DNA of 62,682 nt from a bacterium (GTDB lineage Bacteria; Patescibacteria; Microgenomatia; UBA1400; UBA12108), in assembly GCA_021788365.1 (NCBI GenBank), contig JAJYKS010000006.1, forward strand, positions 1 to 62,682. The letters are read 5' to 3'. Below, piece by piece: positions 51,265 to 59,433 of the stretch. The notes below the pieces were generated by a model. The model was not told the origin of the DNA, did no database searches, and saw nothing but the letters and a program-made list of their open reading frames with translations. The translations under genes were made by a program, and so were the position numbers. Each line of letters starts with the position of its first letter. Within the stretch, counting starts at the first letter, position 1.

Positions 51265-51349
51265 GCCTAGGTGGCGGAATTGGTATACGCGCAGGTCTCA
51301 AAAACCTGTGGTCTCAACAACCTTGAGGGTCCGAGTCCCTCCCTAGGCA
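51265..51349 (+). tRNA. tRNA-Leu (anticodon CAA)
   Basis: Acceptor stem GCCTAGG/CCTAGGC (51265-51271/51342-51348), D arm, anticodon stem CAGGT/ACCTG with loop CTCAAAA (anticodon CAA, reads UUG), a long variable arm typical of tRNA-Leu and a T arm GGGTCCGAGTCCCTC. The CCA end is not encoded. TATAAT at 51251-51256 gives a start near the 5' end. Confidence 0.93.
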
Positions 51350-51351
51350 CA

Positions 51352-52665
51352 CTATCCCCTCGCGCGGTCTACGCCATAAAATCGTACGCGATCCCCACGG
51401 AATCGAAGGTCTATGGTGCGCAGAGCGCCATTACGATGTTTGGCTATATTGAGCTTCACATTTTCAAGATCCTCAGCATCCTCGCGATACAAGAACATGA
51501 CAACGTCCGCATCCTGCTCGATGCTACCCGACTCACGGAGGTCCGCCAGTTGTGGCGTACTCCCACTCCCACGGTGTTCGATCGCACGCGACAATTGCGA
51601 CAAAGCCAGAACCGGTATCTTTAGTTCGCGAGCCAAATTCTTCAAACCCTGCGATATCTCTGCCACTTCCTGCACGCGGTTTTCCAAATTGCGACCACGC
51701 ATAAGCTGGAGATAGTCCACTACAATAAGCCCTATCTCATGTTCTGATTTGAGGCGGCGAGCTTTGGTACGCATCTCAAGAACTGAAAGTCCTGGTGTGT
51801 CATCGATGTAAAGCGGTGCCTCGGCGAGAACGCCCATAGCATCCGAGAGCTTGCCAAAGTCTTCACTCGACAATTTTCCGGTTTTGAGACGCCATGCATC
51901 AATGTCTGCCTGTGATACTAGGAGGCGATCCACGAGCTCTTCTTTGCTCATTTCTAGCGCAAAAAATCCAACCCCTACCTTTGACACAGCACTTGCGTAT
52001 TGGGCTATGTTCAGGGCAAACGCTGTTTTCCCCATACCAGGACGCGCGGCGAGGATTATCAAGTTCGAGTCTTGCATCCCCGCGAGACAGTTGTCCAGAT
52101 CAGTAAATCCGGTTGCAACACCCCGCAAAGATCCAGATTTCTTCGACAGCTCATCGAGTCGATCAAAACTCTCCGCAAGTATCGATCGTAAGGGCGTAAA
52201 TCCTTGCTTCATCTGCTGCTGCGAAAGCCCAAACACCTTCTGCTCCGCGCTATCCAAAATGGTGCCAATTTCCGCCCCCTCATCAAACGACAATTCGATC
52301 ATGGCCGAACTATCGGCAATGAGTTTACGCCTGGTGTAATAGTCTCGAATGATCTCACCGTAATGCTTTATGTTTGCGGAACTGGGGACGCCCTCAGCGA
52401 GCGACGAAATGTATGACACGCCGCCGACTTTCTCGAGCAACTTCATTGTTTTTAATTTCTGGGGGAGTGTAACCAAGTCGATCGGCTCGCGACTCTCAAA
52501 AAGCGAGATCATGGCTCGATAGATATCACCATGACGATCCTGGTAAAAAAACTCAGGTAAGAGAAATTCAGATACCTGAACTATTGCGTCCTTATCGATG
52601 AGAATAGATCCAAGTACCGATACTTCTGCCTCATCACTATGCGGGGGGACTTTGTTTCCTGCCAT
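51352..52665 (-). CDS. dnaB: Replicative DNA helicase DnaB
   Basis: 437 aa. The N-terminal domain starts PPHSDEAEVSVLGSILIDKDAI, and the RecA-like motor has AARPGMGKTAFALNIA (Walker A), LIVVDYLQLMRG (Walker B) and LSQLSRAIEHRGSGSTPQLADLRESGSIEQDADVV. TAAAAT lies six bases before ATG 52665. No intein or insert. It ends two bases from the convergent tRNA-Leu. Confidence 0.95.
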   Translation of the reverse strand: MAGNKVPPHSDEAEVSVLGSILIDKDAIVQVSEFLLPEFFYQDRHGDIYRAMISLFESREPIDLVTLPQKLKTMKLLEKVGGVSYISSLAEGVPSSANIKHYGEIIRDYYTRRKLIADSSAMIELSFDEGAEIGTILDSAEQKVFGLSQQQMKQGFTPLRSILAESFDRLDELSKKSGSLRGVATGFTDLDNCLAGMQDSNLIILAARPGMGKTAFALNIAQYASAVSKVGVGFFALEMSKEELVDRLLVSQADIDAWRLKTGKLSSEDFGKLSDAMGVLAEAPLYIDDTPGLSVLEMRTKARRLKSEHEIGLIVVDYLQLMRGRNLENRVQEVAEISQGLKNLARELKIPVLALSQLSRAIEHRGSGSTPQLADLRESGSIEQDADVVMFLYREDAEDLENVKLNIAKHRNGALRTIDLRFRGDRVRFYGVDRARG

Positions 52666-52731
52666 GCTCACATTTTACCGGAAAAACAGCACACCCAAAA
52701 CCGTGTACTATCTACCCGTACTATATACAAA

Positions 52732-53388
52732 TTACTCAAAGAGAATCACTTCAGTACTATCCGCGGGCAGGGATTGGGCGGTAATGGAGAGAGTCTTCAC
52801 GGTTCTCGATCCATGGCCATACGCTGCAACAAAGGTTTCAACACCCCCCACCTCGCCAAATGTCTTCTCGTCGTGGCGATCCGTACGATAGTGCATAGGC
52901 AACACATAGGTTGGCTCAATTTGCGCGGCAACGTCACCGGCCTGTTTTGCATCGATTGTATAAAACCCTCCCACCGGCACCATGAGGACGTCAACAGTGT
53001 CAAGCTCGTCCACAAGTTTTTCAGATAAGGGGTGCCCCAAATCACCAAGGTGTAACACCCGTAGGCCTTCGGCTTGCACAACATAAATAGTATTTGCCCC
53101 CCGCTCCGCACCTTCCTTAGCATCGTGATACGTCGGATAGCCAAATACCGATATACCCTCCACTTCATACTCCCCCGGCTCTTGGATCACAAACGGCTGG
53201 GGACGACGCGCAGTGCCAGACACCGCAGCAGCGTTATTATGATCCGAATGCTGGTGGGACAAGGTAACAATATCGGCAGAAACAGTCGGCATCTTAAGAG
53301 ATCCTATATTGCCATACGGATCCATAACCACCACACCTGTTTTTGTCTTTACGCGAAAACACGAGTGTCCGAGATAGCTAATTTCCAT
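52732..53388 (-). CDS. MBL-fold metal-dependent hydrolase (UPF0173-like)
   Basis: 218 aa: ISYLGHSCFRVKTKTGVVVMDPYG, the metal motif HQHSDH, then HLGDLGHPLSEKLVDELDTVDVLMVPVGGFYTID and VLPMHYRTDRHD. This is the L-ascorbate-6-phosphate-lactonase-like/UPF0173 group of the metallo-beta-lactamase fold. TAATAT (53396-53401) is 7 nt upstream. Confidence 0.88.
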   Translation of the reverse strand: MEISYLGHSCFRVKTKTGVVVMDPYGNIGSLKMPTVSADIVTLSHQHSDHNNAAAVSGTARRPQPFVIQEPGEYEVEGISVFGYPTYHDAKEGAERGANTIYVVQAEGLRVLHLGDLGHPLSEKLVDELDTVDVLMVPVGGFYTIDAKQAGDVAAQIEPTYVLPMHYRTDRHDEKTFGEVGGVETFVAAYGHGSRTVKTLSITAQSLPADSTEVILFE

Positions 53389-53593
53389 ATTCCCTATATT
53401 ACCACACCGAGTTCACCCGACAGCGAAGTCGTATTAAAAAATAAATAAGGCACACACGAGCAGAGCAATTTTCAGCGCGGAACGTCGAACTGGTCCCTCC
53501 AGTAAGCTGTGAGCACTGCAAAATTGTGTCGCGAGTATGTACAACAACAACAAAGTCTTTACGATTCCCCCCTCTTGCGCTACACTCGCTCTA

Positions 53594-54031
53594 ATGAAAG
53601 TCCGCAAAGAAGCCACTGTAGCAGTCATTATAGGTCTCGTATTGGGACTTATTGTCGTCGGCGGGGTTGTGCGAGCTCGCCAAGCATTACAACAAATGCA
53701 AAAAGAAAATAGTGAAGCCTCTTCAGTTGGCCAAAGTGGTCCTACCCCTTTGGGAGCACCATCCGGCCTCTTCCTCACGATAGAGACTCCCGACAACTCC
53801 GTGTCAAAAGACGCTGCGCTTACGGTAAGTGGAAAGACGCTCGCCGGTACATATGTTGCCATTACCGGTGAAAAGGGCGAATATCTTATAGTGCCAAACA
53901 GTCTTGGTTCATTTAGTCAGGACGTGACGCTCGCTGGAGGCGCCAACACCATTACGATAACCGTCTACCAGGCAGACGGCACTCACGTTGCCAAAACACT
54001 TAATGCGGTATACACAACCGCGGGGTTGTGA
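53594..54031 (+). CDS. Membrane-anchored protein with an Ig-like domain
   Basis: A short basic N-terminus, one membrane helix (residues ~8-27), a Ser/Gly linker and a ~80-residue beta domain (LTIETPDNSVSKDAALTVSGKTLAGTYVAI...GANTITITVYQADGT) like the glucodextranase-B/bacterial Ig fold. The start is ATG 53594, 7 nt after TACACT (53581-53586). Probably exposed on the outer face. Partner unknown. Confidence 0.75.
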   Translation: MKVRKEATVAVIIGLVLGLIVVGGVVRARQALQQMQKENSEASSVGQSGPTPLGAPSGLFLTIETPDNSVSKDAALTVSGKTLAGTYVAITGEKGEYLIVPNSLGSFSQDVTLAGGANTITITVYQADGTHVAKTLNAVYTTAGL

Positions 54032-54049
54032 TACAGTCTATCCCTGTCT

Positions 54050-54790
54050 ATGAAGAAAAAAGCACTATTTGCCGCCACTATTGCACTTACTGTTGTAATA
54101 CTGGCTCCGATTCCTGTCTCATTCGCAGCTTCCCCGACGCCTACACCCGATGCCACAGCAAGCAACAGCGCCACCATTAACGAAATTACCGATAACCTCA
54201 AACAACGTTTGCAAGAGACAATACAAAACGCCAGTAGCTCAGCAACGGCGACGGCTGTTGCCTACATTGGTTCGGTAAAGGATGTCGTAAACGACACAAT
54301 CGTCATGGACACCAAAGACGGCCGCAAGAACATCGCAGTTGGCAGCGATACCACAATCGTCCGTACCCCGGGACAACGCACAATAAAGATAGATAACGTC
54401 CAAATCGGCGACTCGGCGATCGCGATCGGCACACCAAGTGCAGAGGATGAGCTCGCCGGTACCCGAATTGTAGTGAGCACCGACCCCATCACCCCCCCTG
54501 CCAAAACCAGCGGCTATGGCACCATAACCAAAATAGCACGTGGCTCGTTGTCATTATTTGTTCCTGGCCAATCCGACCCTGTCGTAGTAGGAGTAGATGG
54601 GAACACGATTATAAAAACGCCATCAGATCTCCTTACTCTCAAAGACCTTGCGCTCGGCGATACCATCGTCTACACCGCCGATCTAGATAAAAATAACAAC
54701 CAGACAGCAACTATAATCATGCAAATCTCAACAGCTTCTCCCACTCCCTCCCCAGAGACCTCAGCCTCGCCTGCTGCCAAGAAAAAATAA
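54050..54790 (+). CDS. Secreted protein with DUF5666-like repeats
   Basis: Signal peptide (KKKALFAATIALTVVILAPIPVSFAA), a Thr/Pro/Ala linker, then two beta-repeats beginning YIGSVKDVVNDTIVMDTKDGRKNIAVGSDTTI and GYGTITKIARGSLSLFVPGQ, followed by a Ser/Pro/Thr tail. The repeats resemble DUF5666-type OB-like domains. It follows the Ig-like gene by 18 bases and is probably cotranscribed. Function unknown. Confidence 0.75.
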   Translation: MKKKALFAATIALTVVILAPIPVSFAASPTPTPDATASNSATINEITDNLKQRLQETIQNASSSATATAVAYIGSVKDVVNDTIVMDTKDGRKNIAVGSDTTIVRTPGQRTIKIDNVQIGDSAIAIGTPSAEDELAGTRIVVSTDPITPPAKTSGYGTITKIARGSLSLFVPGQSDPVVVGVDGNTIIKTPSDLLTLKDLALGDTIVYTADLDKNNNQTATIIMQISTASPTPSPETSASPAAKKK

Positions 54791-54793
54791 AAT

Positions 54794-54821
54794 TTGACAA
54801 GCCGTCACAATTTGCTATTAT
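54794..54821 (+). promoter_or_regulatory. Promoter of the hisS-operon attenuator
   Basis: TTGACA (54794-54799), 16 bp, TATTAT (54816-54821) with an extended TGC before it. The leader-peptide ATG (54830) is 8 nt downstream. Confidence 0.75.
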
Positions 54822-54829
54822 CCACCTCA

Positions 54830-54919
54830 ATGAACACCTACACTCTAGCCACTGTAGCCCTGAGCTTGTCGAAGGGTCATAGCTCCCACACATTTGTGGC
54901 GGGAGCGCTTTTCGCGTAA
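54830..54919 (+). CDS. hisS-operon leader peptide (29 aa, two His codons)
   Basis: The frame encodes MNTYTLATVALSLSKGHSSH and nine further residues, then TAA. Codons 17 and 20 are His (CAT 54878-54880, CAC 54887-54889). Stalling there would cover 54882-54890 and free the arm 54896-54903 for antitermination. Codons 10-16 come from a dispersed hairpin element (CCCTGAGCTTGTCGAAGGG, 54858-54876). Only two control codons, so weaker than the Thr and Phe cases. Confidence 0.6.
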   Translation: MNTYTLATVALSLSKGHSSHTFVAGALFA

Positions 54920-54968
54920 AAAAGAAATAATTAGTTTCTTCCCATACCCCGCCACCAGGCGGGTTTTT
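54882..54968 (+). terminator. hisS-operon attenuator: pause, antiterminator and terminator stems
   Basis: Stem 1: GCTCCC (54882-54887) with GGGAGC (54901-54906), inner CACA/TGTG. Antiterminator: GTGGCGGG (54896-54903) with CCCGCCAC (54948-54955), 8 bp. Terminator: CCCGCC (54948-54953) with GGCGGG (54958-54963) around ACCA, followed by five T (54964-54968). Stem 1 and terminator can coexist, while the antiterminator excludes both. Confidence 0.75.
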
Positions 54969-54989
54969 CGTATTTATTAAAGGAAATAT

Positions 54990-55181
54990 ATGACATACGT
55001 TCCAGAGAAAAGACCAAATTGGGTCACTAATCCAAAAACTCCCCAGGAGTTAATTGATCAACAATACAATCAAAGCGTAGCACCAGATCAACGCTATTTT
55101 AAACCTCCCGAAACGGAGGAAGAGTCGGCAACGTATGTGGAACGCCTCGCTACCTGGCTCGCCAAATGGAGGGAGACATAA
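54990..55181 (+). CDS. Small acidic protein of unknown function (63 aa)
   Basis: AAAGGA precedes the ATG by six bases. The sequence is rich in Pro, Glu, Trp and Tyr (KRPNWVTNPKTPQEL, then PPETEEESATYVERLATWLAKWRET). Probably a disordered N-terminus and one C-terminal amphipathic helix. It directly precedes the M20 peptidase. It might be a carrier or adaptor for the neighbouring enzymes, but nothing proves it. Confidence 0.6.
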   Translation: MTYVPEKRPNWVTNPKTPQELIDQQYNQSVAPDQRYFKPPETEEESATYVERLATWLAKWRET

Positions 55182-55183
55182 AT

Positions 55184-56287
55184 ATGACCAATACCATCGA
55201 TCTCACTAAACAGCTCATCACCATCCCCTCTTGGGTTGGCCCAGGATGCGATGAAATCAAAGTCGGGCAGTTTATTCACGACTGGCTCAGACAAAATACC
55301 ACTCTCGCGGTCGTCAAACAGCTAGTTGTAAATGGCCGCTTTAACGTGATTGCCACTGGAGCAGGTTCTATTAAGACTCTCCTTGTAGGTCACATAGATA
55401 CTGTCGAAAATCGCGCTGGCTGGATCAGTAATCCATGGACGCCAGTCATCAAAAATGACCGGCTCTACGGCCTAGGCTCGACCGACATGAAGGGGTCATT
55501 AGCTGCCATGCTCACAGCTATCTCTGAAATTAAAAGTACTGATGGTCTCATGATTCTCTGCTACATCGACGAGGAGTACGACTTTGCCGGCATGCGCCAA
55601 TTTATCAAAGAGTATCGTGGCAAAATCGAACCCAAACAAATTATCTCCCTCGATGGTTCTGTGGACCAAATCGGGACCGGTTGCCGAGGCCTCATCGAGG
55701 TCAGCTTTCAGCTTCGCGGCCAGACTGGTCACGCAGGCCGCCCCGAAGCCGGGGTCAACGCCATCGTCAGCGGCCTCAACTGTGTAAATAAGCTCAAGCG
55801 ACAACTCGCGACTAAATATATGGATCCCAATCTCGGTATCACCACTCTCAATGTCGCCTACTGCCAGGGCGGGCTGGACAACGGTCAGGGAGGATACGGG
55901 AGACAGGGTAACAACATCGCTGACCTCGCCGAATTTGTGCTCGATATTCGGACGGCGTCTAACGTCCTCAACTCAGAGAAAATTCGTGAGCTACTTTTAT
56001 CATATGCTCGTGCAGCCAAGCTCAAGCTCGAGAACTGGTCCGTCCGCCACGACCTGGGGATGTGGTCAACTCCTGTAGAGTACCTGATTCCACTTTTTGG
56101 TAACGCTTACCGATACGAGTCCTCACTCGGTTATATCGATACTCAAATGTTGTGGGAGGCGTTTGGACAAATTCCTTGTGCCACCATCGGAGCAGGCAAC
56201 CTCGCCCTGGCCCACCAACCAAATGAATATGTAGAAACTGCTAATCTAGAAAAAACTAAGGAGCTTGTATGTCAAATCTTGAAATAG
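55184..56287 (+). CDS. M20-family metallopeptidase/deacylase (ArgE/DapE type)
   Basis: Zinc-ligand and catalytic motifs: GHIDTV, GSTDMKGSLAAM, YIDEEYDFAG, and dimerisation-domain GHAGRPEAG. The last His ligand is in LAHQPNEYV. At 367 aa the length is normal. GGAGG lies before the ATG at 55184, inside the previous gene's end. Substrate (N-acyl amino acid or dipeptide) is not determinable. Cotranscribed with a GNAT and hisS. Confidence 0.85.
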   Translation: MTNTIDLTKQLITIPSWVGPGCDEIKVGQFIHDWLRQNTTLAVVKQLVVNGRFNVIATGAGSIKTLLVGHIDTVENRAGWISNPWTPVIKNDRLYGLGSTDMKGSLAAMLTAISEIKSTDGLMILCYIDEEYDFAGMRQFIKEYRGKIEPKQIISLDGSVDQIGTGCRGLIEVSFQLRGQTGHAGRPEAGVNAIVSGLNCVNKLKRQLATKYMDPNLGITTLNVAYCQGGLDNGQGGYGRQGNNIADLAEFVLDIRTASNVLNSEKIRELLLSYARAAKLKLENWSVRHDLGMWSTPVEYLIPLFGNAYRYESSLGYIDTQMLWEAFGQIPCATIGAGNLALAHQPNEYVETANLEKTKELVCQILK

Positions 56288-56934
56288 AAGAACTTCGTGC
56301 TTCTACCGCCTCATTAGTCGCCCCCCTTTATGCAGCTTGTTTTGGTGAGGGAAGTACGCCAGCGGAAGGTTGGGGAGAACGCGCTGCCTGCTGGGAAACA
56401 GGATGTCTCGAGGATGGGAAACAAAAAATTATTCCGTACGTAGAAGTTGGCACGCCTTGCCCGCAATGTGCAACTCCCATGACCGAGGCCTACCCCCTTG
56501 AGTGGACATCCAGATATATCAAGAGCGAACTTTCATATCCGGGAACAATCGCACTCTTAGGATATATTGATCGTATAGTTGCTGCTGCCTGGGCGTATGA
56601 GGGTGAGATTGGCACAATCGCAACAAGAAAATATCCCAACAATCCATCTATGGCGGCCAAAGTGGTAGCCACCTACGGCAGAGTCTGGCCTAAGGAATCC
56701 AAAACGTTCTATATTTCCGAAGTATTTGTATCACCGGATAAGCGTGGCAATAATTATGCTCAAGAACTTATCAATAAAATGCTAAGCCAGGCGCGATACC
56801 CCGTGACTAGCCGCACACTCGACACGTCACCAATGACCACAGTCTTTACCAAAGCGGGATTAAAGAAAATCCTCAGTGCAGGCAGTGATCCCGAAAATAA
56901 TTTACGTGTTTTCTACGCTAGCCCAAGAAACTAA
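56269..56934 (+). CDS. GNAT-like acetyltransferase with a zinc-ribbon-like segment
   Basis: 221 aa. The C-terminal half has FYISEVFVSPDKRGNNYAQELINKMLSQ, matching GNAT motif A (R-G-x-x-x-A), and a later TKAGLKKI. The N-terminal half holds two Cys pairs (CWETGC and CPQC), possibly a zinc site. It overlaps the M20 gene by 19 bases. Substrate unknown. Confidence 0.65.
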   Translation: MSNLEIEELRASTASLVAPLYAACFGEGSTPAEGWGERAACWETGCLEDGKQKIIPYVEVGTPCPQCATPMTEAYPLEWTSRYIKSELSYPGTIALLGYIDRIVAAAWAYEGEIGTIATRKYPNNPSMAAKVVATYGRVWPKESKTFYISEVFVSPDKRGNNYAQELINKMLSQARYPVTSRTLDTSPMTTVFTKAGLKKILSAGSDPENNLRVFYASPRN

Positions 56935-56942
56935 AAGGAGGA

Positions 56943-56948
56943 TATAAT
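56943..56948 (+). promoter_or_regulatory. Possible internal -10 box overlapping the hisS start
   Basis: TATAAT lies 7 nt before ATG 56956, and its last two bases begin the ATG at 56947, which has its own AGGAGG. The region can thus serve either as a led internal start or as a leaderless promoter, as at pheS. Confidence 0.45.
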
Positions 56949-58194
56949 GAAACCCATGCAAAAACAAAATTTACAGACACTCAAAGGTTTTCGCGATTTT
57001 CTCCCCCAGGAAAAGCGCATCCGCGACGTGGTCTCGGAAAAGATTCGCCGTACATTCGAGCGCTACGGCTTCGAGCCGCTCGAGACCCCAACGCTCGAGT
57101 ACGCCGACCTGCTGCTCGGTAAATACGGCAACGAGGCCGACAAGCTCGTCTACCGCTTCACCGACCGAGGCGGGCGTGACATCGCCCTTCGCTACGACCA
57201 GACGGTCCCGACAGCCCGCGTCCTCGCCCAAAACCAAGATAAACTGGGGGTTGGCTTCCGCCGCTACCAAATCCAAAATGTCTTCCGCGCCGACAAGCCA
57301 CAGAGGGGCCGCTACCGCGAATTCACCCAGTGCGACGCCGATATTTTTGGCATCTCGTCTCCCCTCGCCGACGCCGAGATCTTGGCCGTCTACTACAATA
57401 TTTACAAAGATCTTGGCCTATCCGACATAAAAATTTATTTAAATGATCGGGAAACTCTAATTACAACGCTCTCTCCCTTTACCACCTCTACGGTCGATGT
57501 TTTCTCGCTAATCCAGTCTATAGACAAGTTAGACAAAATGGACAGAAATAACGTAGAAGCAGAACTTGTCGAAAAAGGAATTACAGCACGTAACGCAACC
57601 ATGGTGCTGAACTCCATACTCAGCGCAACTGCAAGTGCAAGTCTTCTCGAAATAACGGTTGCTGCAGAGTACTTAGGAATTCCAAAAGAAGTGGTTGTTT
57701 TTAGTCCCACGCTCGCCCGCGGCCTCGACTACTACACCGGCATGATTTTCGAGGGCAAGGTTCCGGGAGAGTCCGGCTCGGTCGGCGGTGGCGGCCGCTA
57801 CGATCGTCTCATCGAAAGCATTGGTGGCCCCGCAATCCCCGCTGTCGGCTTCGGCCTAGGTTTCGATCGCACAGTCGAAGTGCTGGTCGCAAAAGGTCTG
57901 GTCACACCGAGCGCGGCAACTCGCGCCCTGGTCACCATCTTTGCCCCAAACCTACAGGATAAAGCCTTGCAAGCTGCCCGTGCGCTCCGCGAAGCCGGCG
58001 TAAATACCGAGCTCTACCCAGATAGTTCTGCCAAGCTCGAGAAACAGCTCAAATACGCGGACAAAAAAGGCATCCCCTACGCCATTGTGATCGGCGAGGA
58101 CGAGGCCGGGAAAGGCGTCGTCACGGTGAAGAACCTCGCCACGCGACAACAGCAAACGGTTTCGCTTGACGAAGCGGCAAGTCTCCTGCAATAG
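56947..58194 (+). CDS. hisS: Histidyl-tRNA synthetase
   Basis: A class II synthetase: motif 1 (VVSEKIRRTFERYGFEPLETPTLEY), motif 2 (TDRGGRDIALRYDQTVPTARVLA), HisA signature LARGLDYYTGMIFE, and motif 3 (GGRYDRLIES...AVGFGLGFDR), followed by an anticodon domain. 415 aa, standard. Start is 56947 (AGGAGG, 5-nt spacing) or 56956 (leaderless). The first residues MKPMQ match the two-start region of pheS. Confidence 0.94.
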   Translation: MKPMQKQNLQTLKGFRDFLPQEKRIRDVVSEKIRRTFERYGFEPLETPTLEYADLLLGKYGNEADKLVYRFTDRGGRDIALRYDQTVPTARVLAQNQDKLGVGFRRYQIQNVFRADKPQRGRYREFTQCDADIFGISSPLADAEILAVYYNIYKDLGLSDIKIYLNDRETLITTLSPFTTSTVDVFSLIQSIDKLDKMDRNNVEAELVEKGITARNATMVLNSILSATASASLLEITVAAEYLGIPKEVVVFSPTLARGLDYYTGMIFEGKVPGESGSVGGGGRYDRLIESIGGPAIPAVGFGLGFDRTVEVLVAKGLVTPSAATRALVTIFAPNLQDKALQAARALREAGVNTELYPDSSAKLEKQLKYADKKGIPYAIVIGEDEAGKGVVTVKNLATRQQQTVSLDEAASLLQ

Positions 58195-58201
58195 TAAAAG
58201 G

Positions 58202-59125
58202 ATGTCTCGCTCCCGCCGCTTGGCCTATCTCGCCCTCGTGGTAAACGCAGTGATCTGGGGTGCCGCGTTCCCCATAATCAAGCCGTCACTTTCGTTTATC
58301 TCGCCGCTCCAGTATCTCTACCTTCGTTATCTGGTAGCGAGTATCTTCGGCATCCCTATCGTTGTCTATTTTTATATCAAAAGTAGACCAAAGATATCTT
58401 ATATCATCAAAGTATTACTTATAGAATCTATCCAACTCATCTCACTTCCCCTGCTCTACATCGGGCTCGCGAGAACAAGCGCGCTTGACGCCTCGCTTAT
58501 TGGAGCCACAGGACCAGTGTTTGTTGTCCTCGGTGGTTTTATCTTTCTCCATGAACACGAGCGTAAACGCGAGTGGCAGGGCATGGTTATCTCACTTTTA
58601 GGGTCAATTGCCCTTGTTGTAGGTCCACTCCTAGATGGCCATGGTTTTGACCCGGGATCCTTCTCTGGCAACACGGCAATCATTGCCTATAACGTACTCT
58701 ATACAGTCTACGCCCTGACCGCCAAACACTTTTACAAACAGCGCCCACCGCTATATCTTGGCTCGATAATTTATCTGTTGGCGTCCGTCATGTACGGCTC
58801 TTGGCTGTACATAGGTGGAACGCTACCCCCACTCACACTGCTTATGGCAAACCGTGAGGTAGCACTTGCTGTCTTCTACATGGGACTTCTCGGGTCACTC
58901 CTCGCCTTCGCGCTCTACTTGTATGGTCAAAGCAAAATAGAAGTATCGGAGGCAAACCTCTTTACATACCTAAACGGCGTCGTAGCAATACCCGCAGCTT
59001 TTCTTATTCTCGGCGAGCGCCCCACCTGGTACATGCTTGCGGCTATCGTTGTTGTGGCCTACGGGGTCTGGCGTGCAGAGACTCGCTCCCGCCGCACTTC
59101 TCGAAAAGCCAAAGTGCTGCTATAA
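58202..59125 (+). CDS. EamA/DMT-family transporter
   Basis: Ten hydrophobic helices in two EamA repeats. NAVIWGAAFPIIKPSLSF begins the first and IIAYNVLYTVYALTAKHF the second; the C-terminus is basic. It follows hisS by seven bases with AAAAGG upstream. An earlier in-frame ATG (58166) overlaps hisS. Likely exports or imports metabolites; substrate unknown. Confidence 0.85.
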   Translation: MSRSRRLAYLALVVNAVIWGAAFPIIKPSLSFISPLQYLYLRYLVASIFGIPIVVYFYIKSRPKISYIIKVLLIESIQLISLPLLYIGLARTSALDASLIGATGPVFVVLGGFIFLHEHERKREWQGMVISLLGSIALVVGPLLDGHGFDPGSFSGNTAIIAYNVLYTVYALTAKHFYKQRPPLYLGSIIYLLASVMYGSWLYIGGTLPPLTLLMANREVALAVFYMGLLGSLLAFALYLYGQSKIEVSEANLFTYLNGVVAIPAAFLILGERPTWYMLAAIVVVAYGVWRAETRSRRTSRKAKVLL

Positions 59126-59133
59126 TTCTCCCC

Positions 59134-59418
59134 ATGAAAGCCAACATCCATCCAAAATATCAGACTGTTACAATAACCTGCAGTTGCGGCGCCAGTTTTA
59201 CGACCGGCAGTACCAAGGGTGATTTTCCAGTCGATATCTGCAGTAAATGCCACCCATTCTTCACCGGTGAGCAGCGCTTTGTCGACACGCTCGGCCGTGT
59301 TGAGCGTTTCAAGGCCAAACAAACCAGTGCTACAGGCAAAAAAGCTAAAAAAGACCGCAAAACCGCGCAGTCTGGTCCTCGCACACTTTCCGACATTCGC
59401 GCCGCGCAAGGCAAATAG
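59134..59418 (+). CDS. rpmE: Ribosomal protein bL31 with long C-terminal extension
   Basis: Residues 1-65 are bL31 with MKANIHPKYQTVTITCSCG and four zinc Cys (C16, C18, C36, C39). The ~30-residue tail is Lys/Ala-rich and extends past the usual length. TATAAT (59121-59126) lies exactly 7 nt before the ATG. It precedes prfA, a common pairing. Confidence 0.94.
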   Translation: MKANIHPKYQTVTITCSCGASFTTGSTKGDFPVDICSKCHPFFTGEQRFVDTLGRVERFKAKQTSATGKKAKKDRKTAQSGPRTLSDIRAAQGK

Positions 59419-59433
59419 ATTTATACTATTCCT

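Noticed and set aside
54990..55181. LysW-type amino-group carrier protein
   Set aside because: It lacks the zinc-binding Cys and the C-terminal EDWGE-like end of LysW; only size and the neighbouring M20 enzyme agree.
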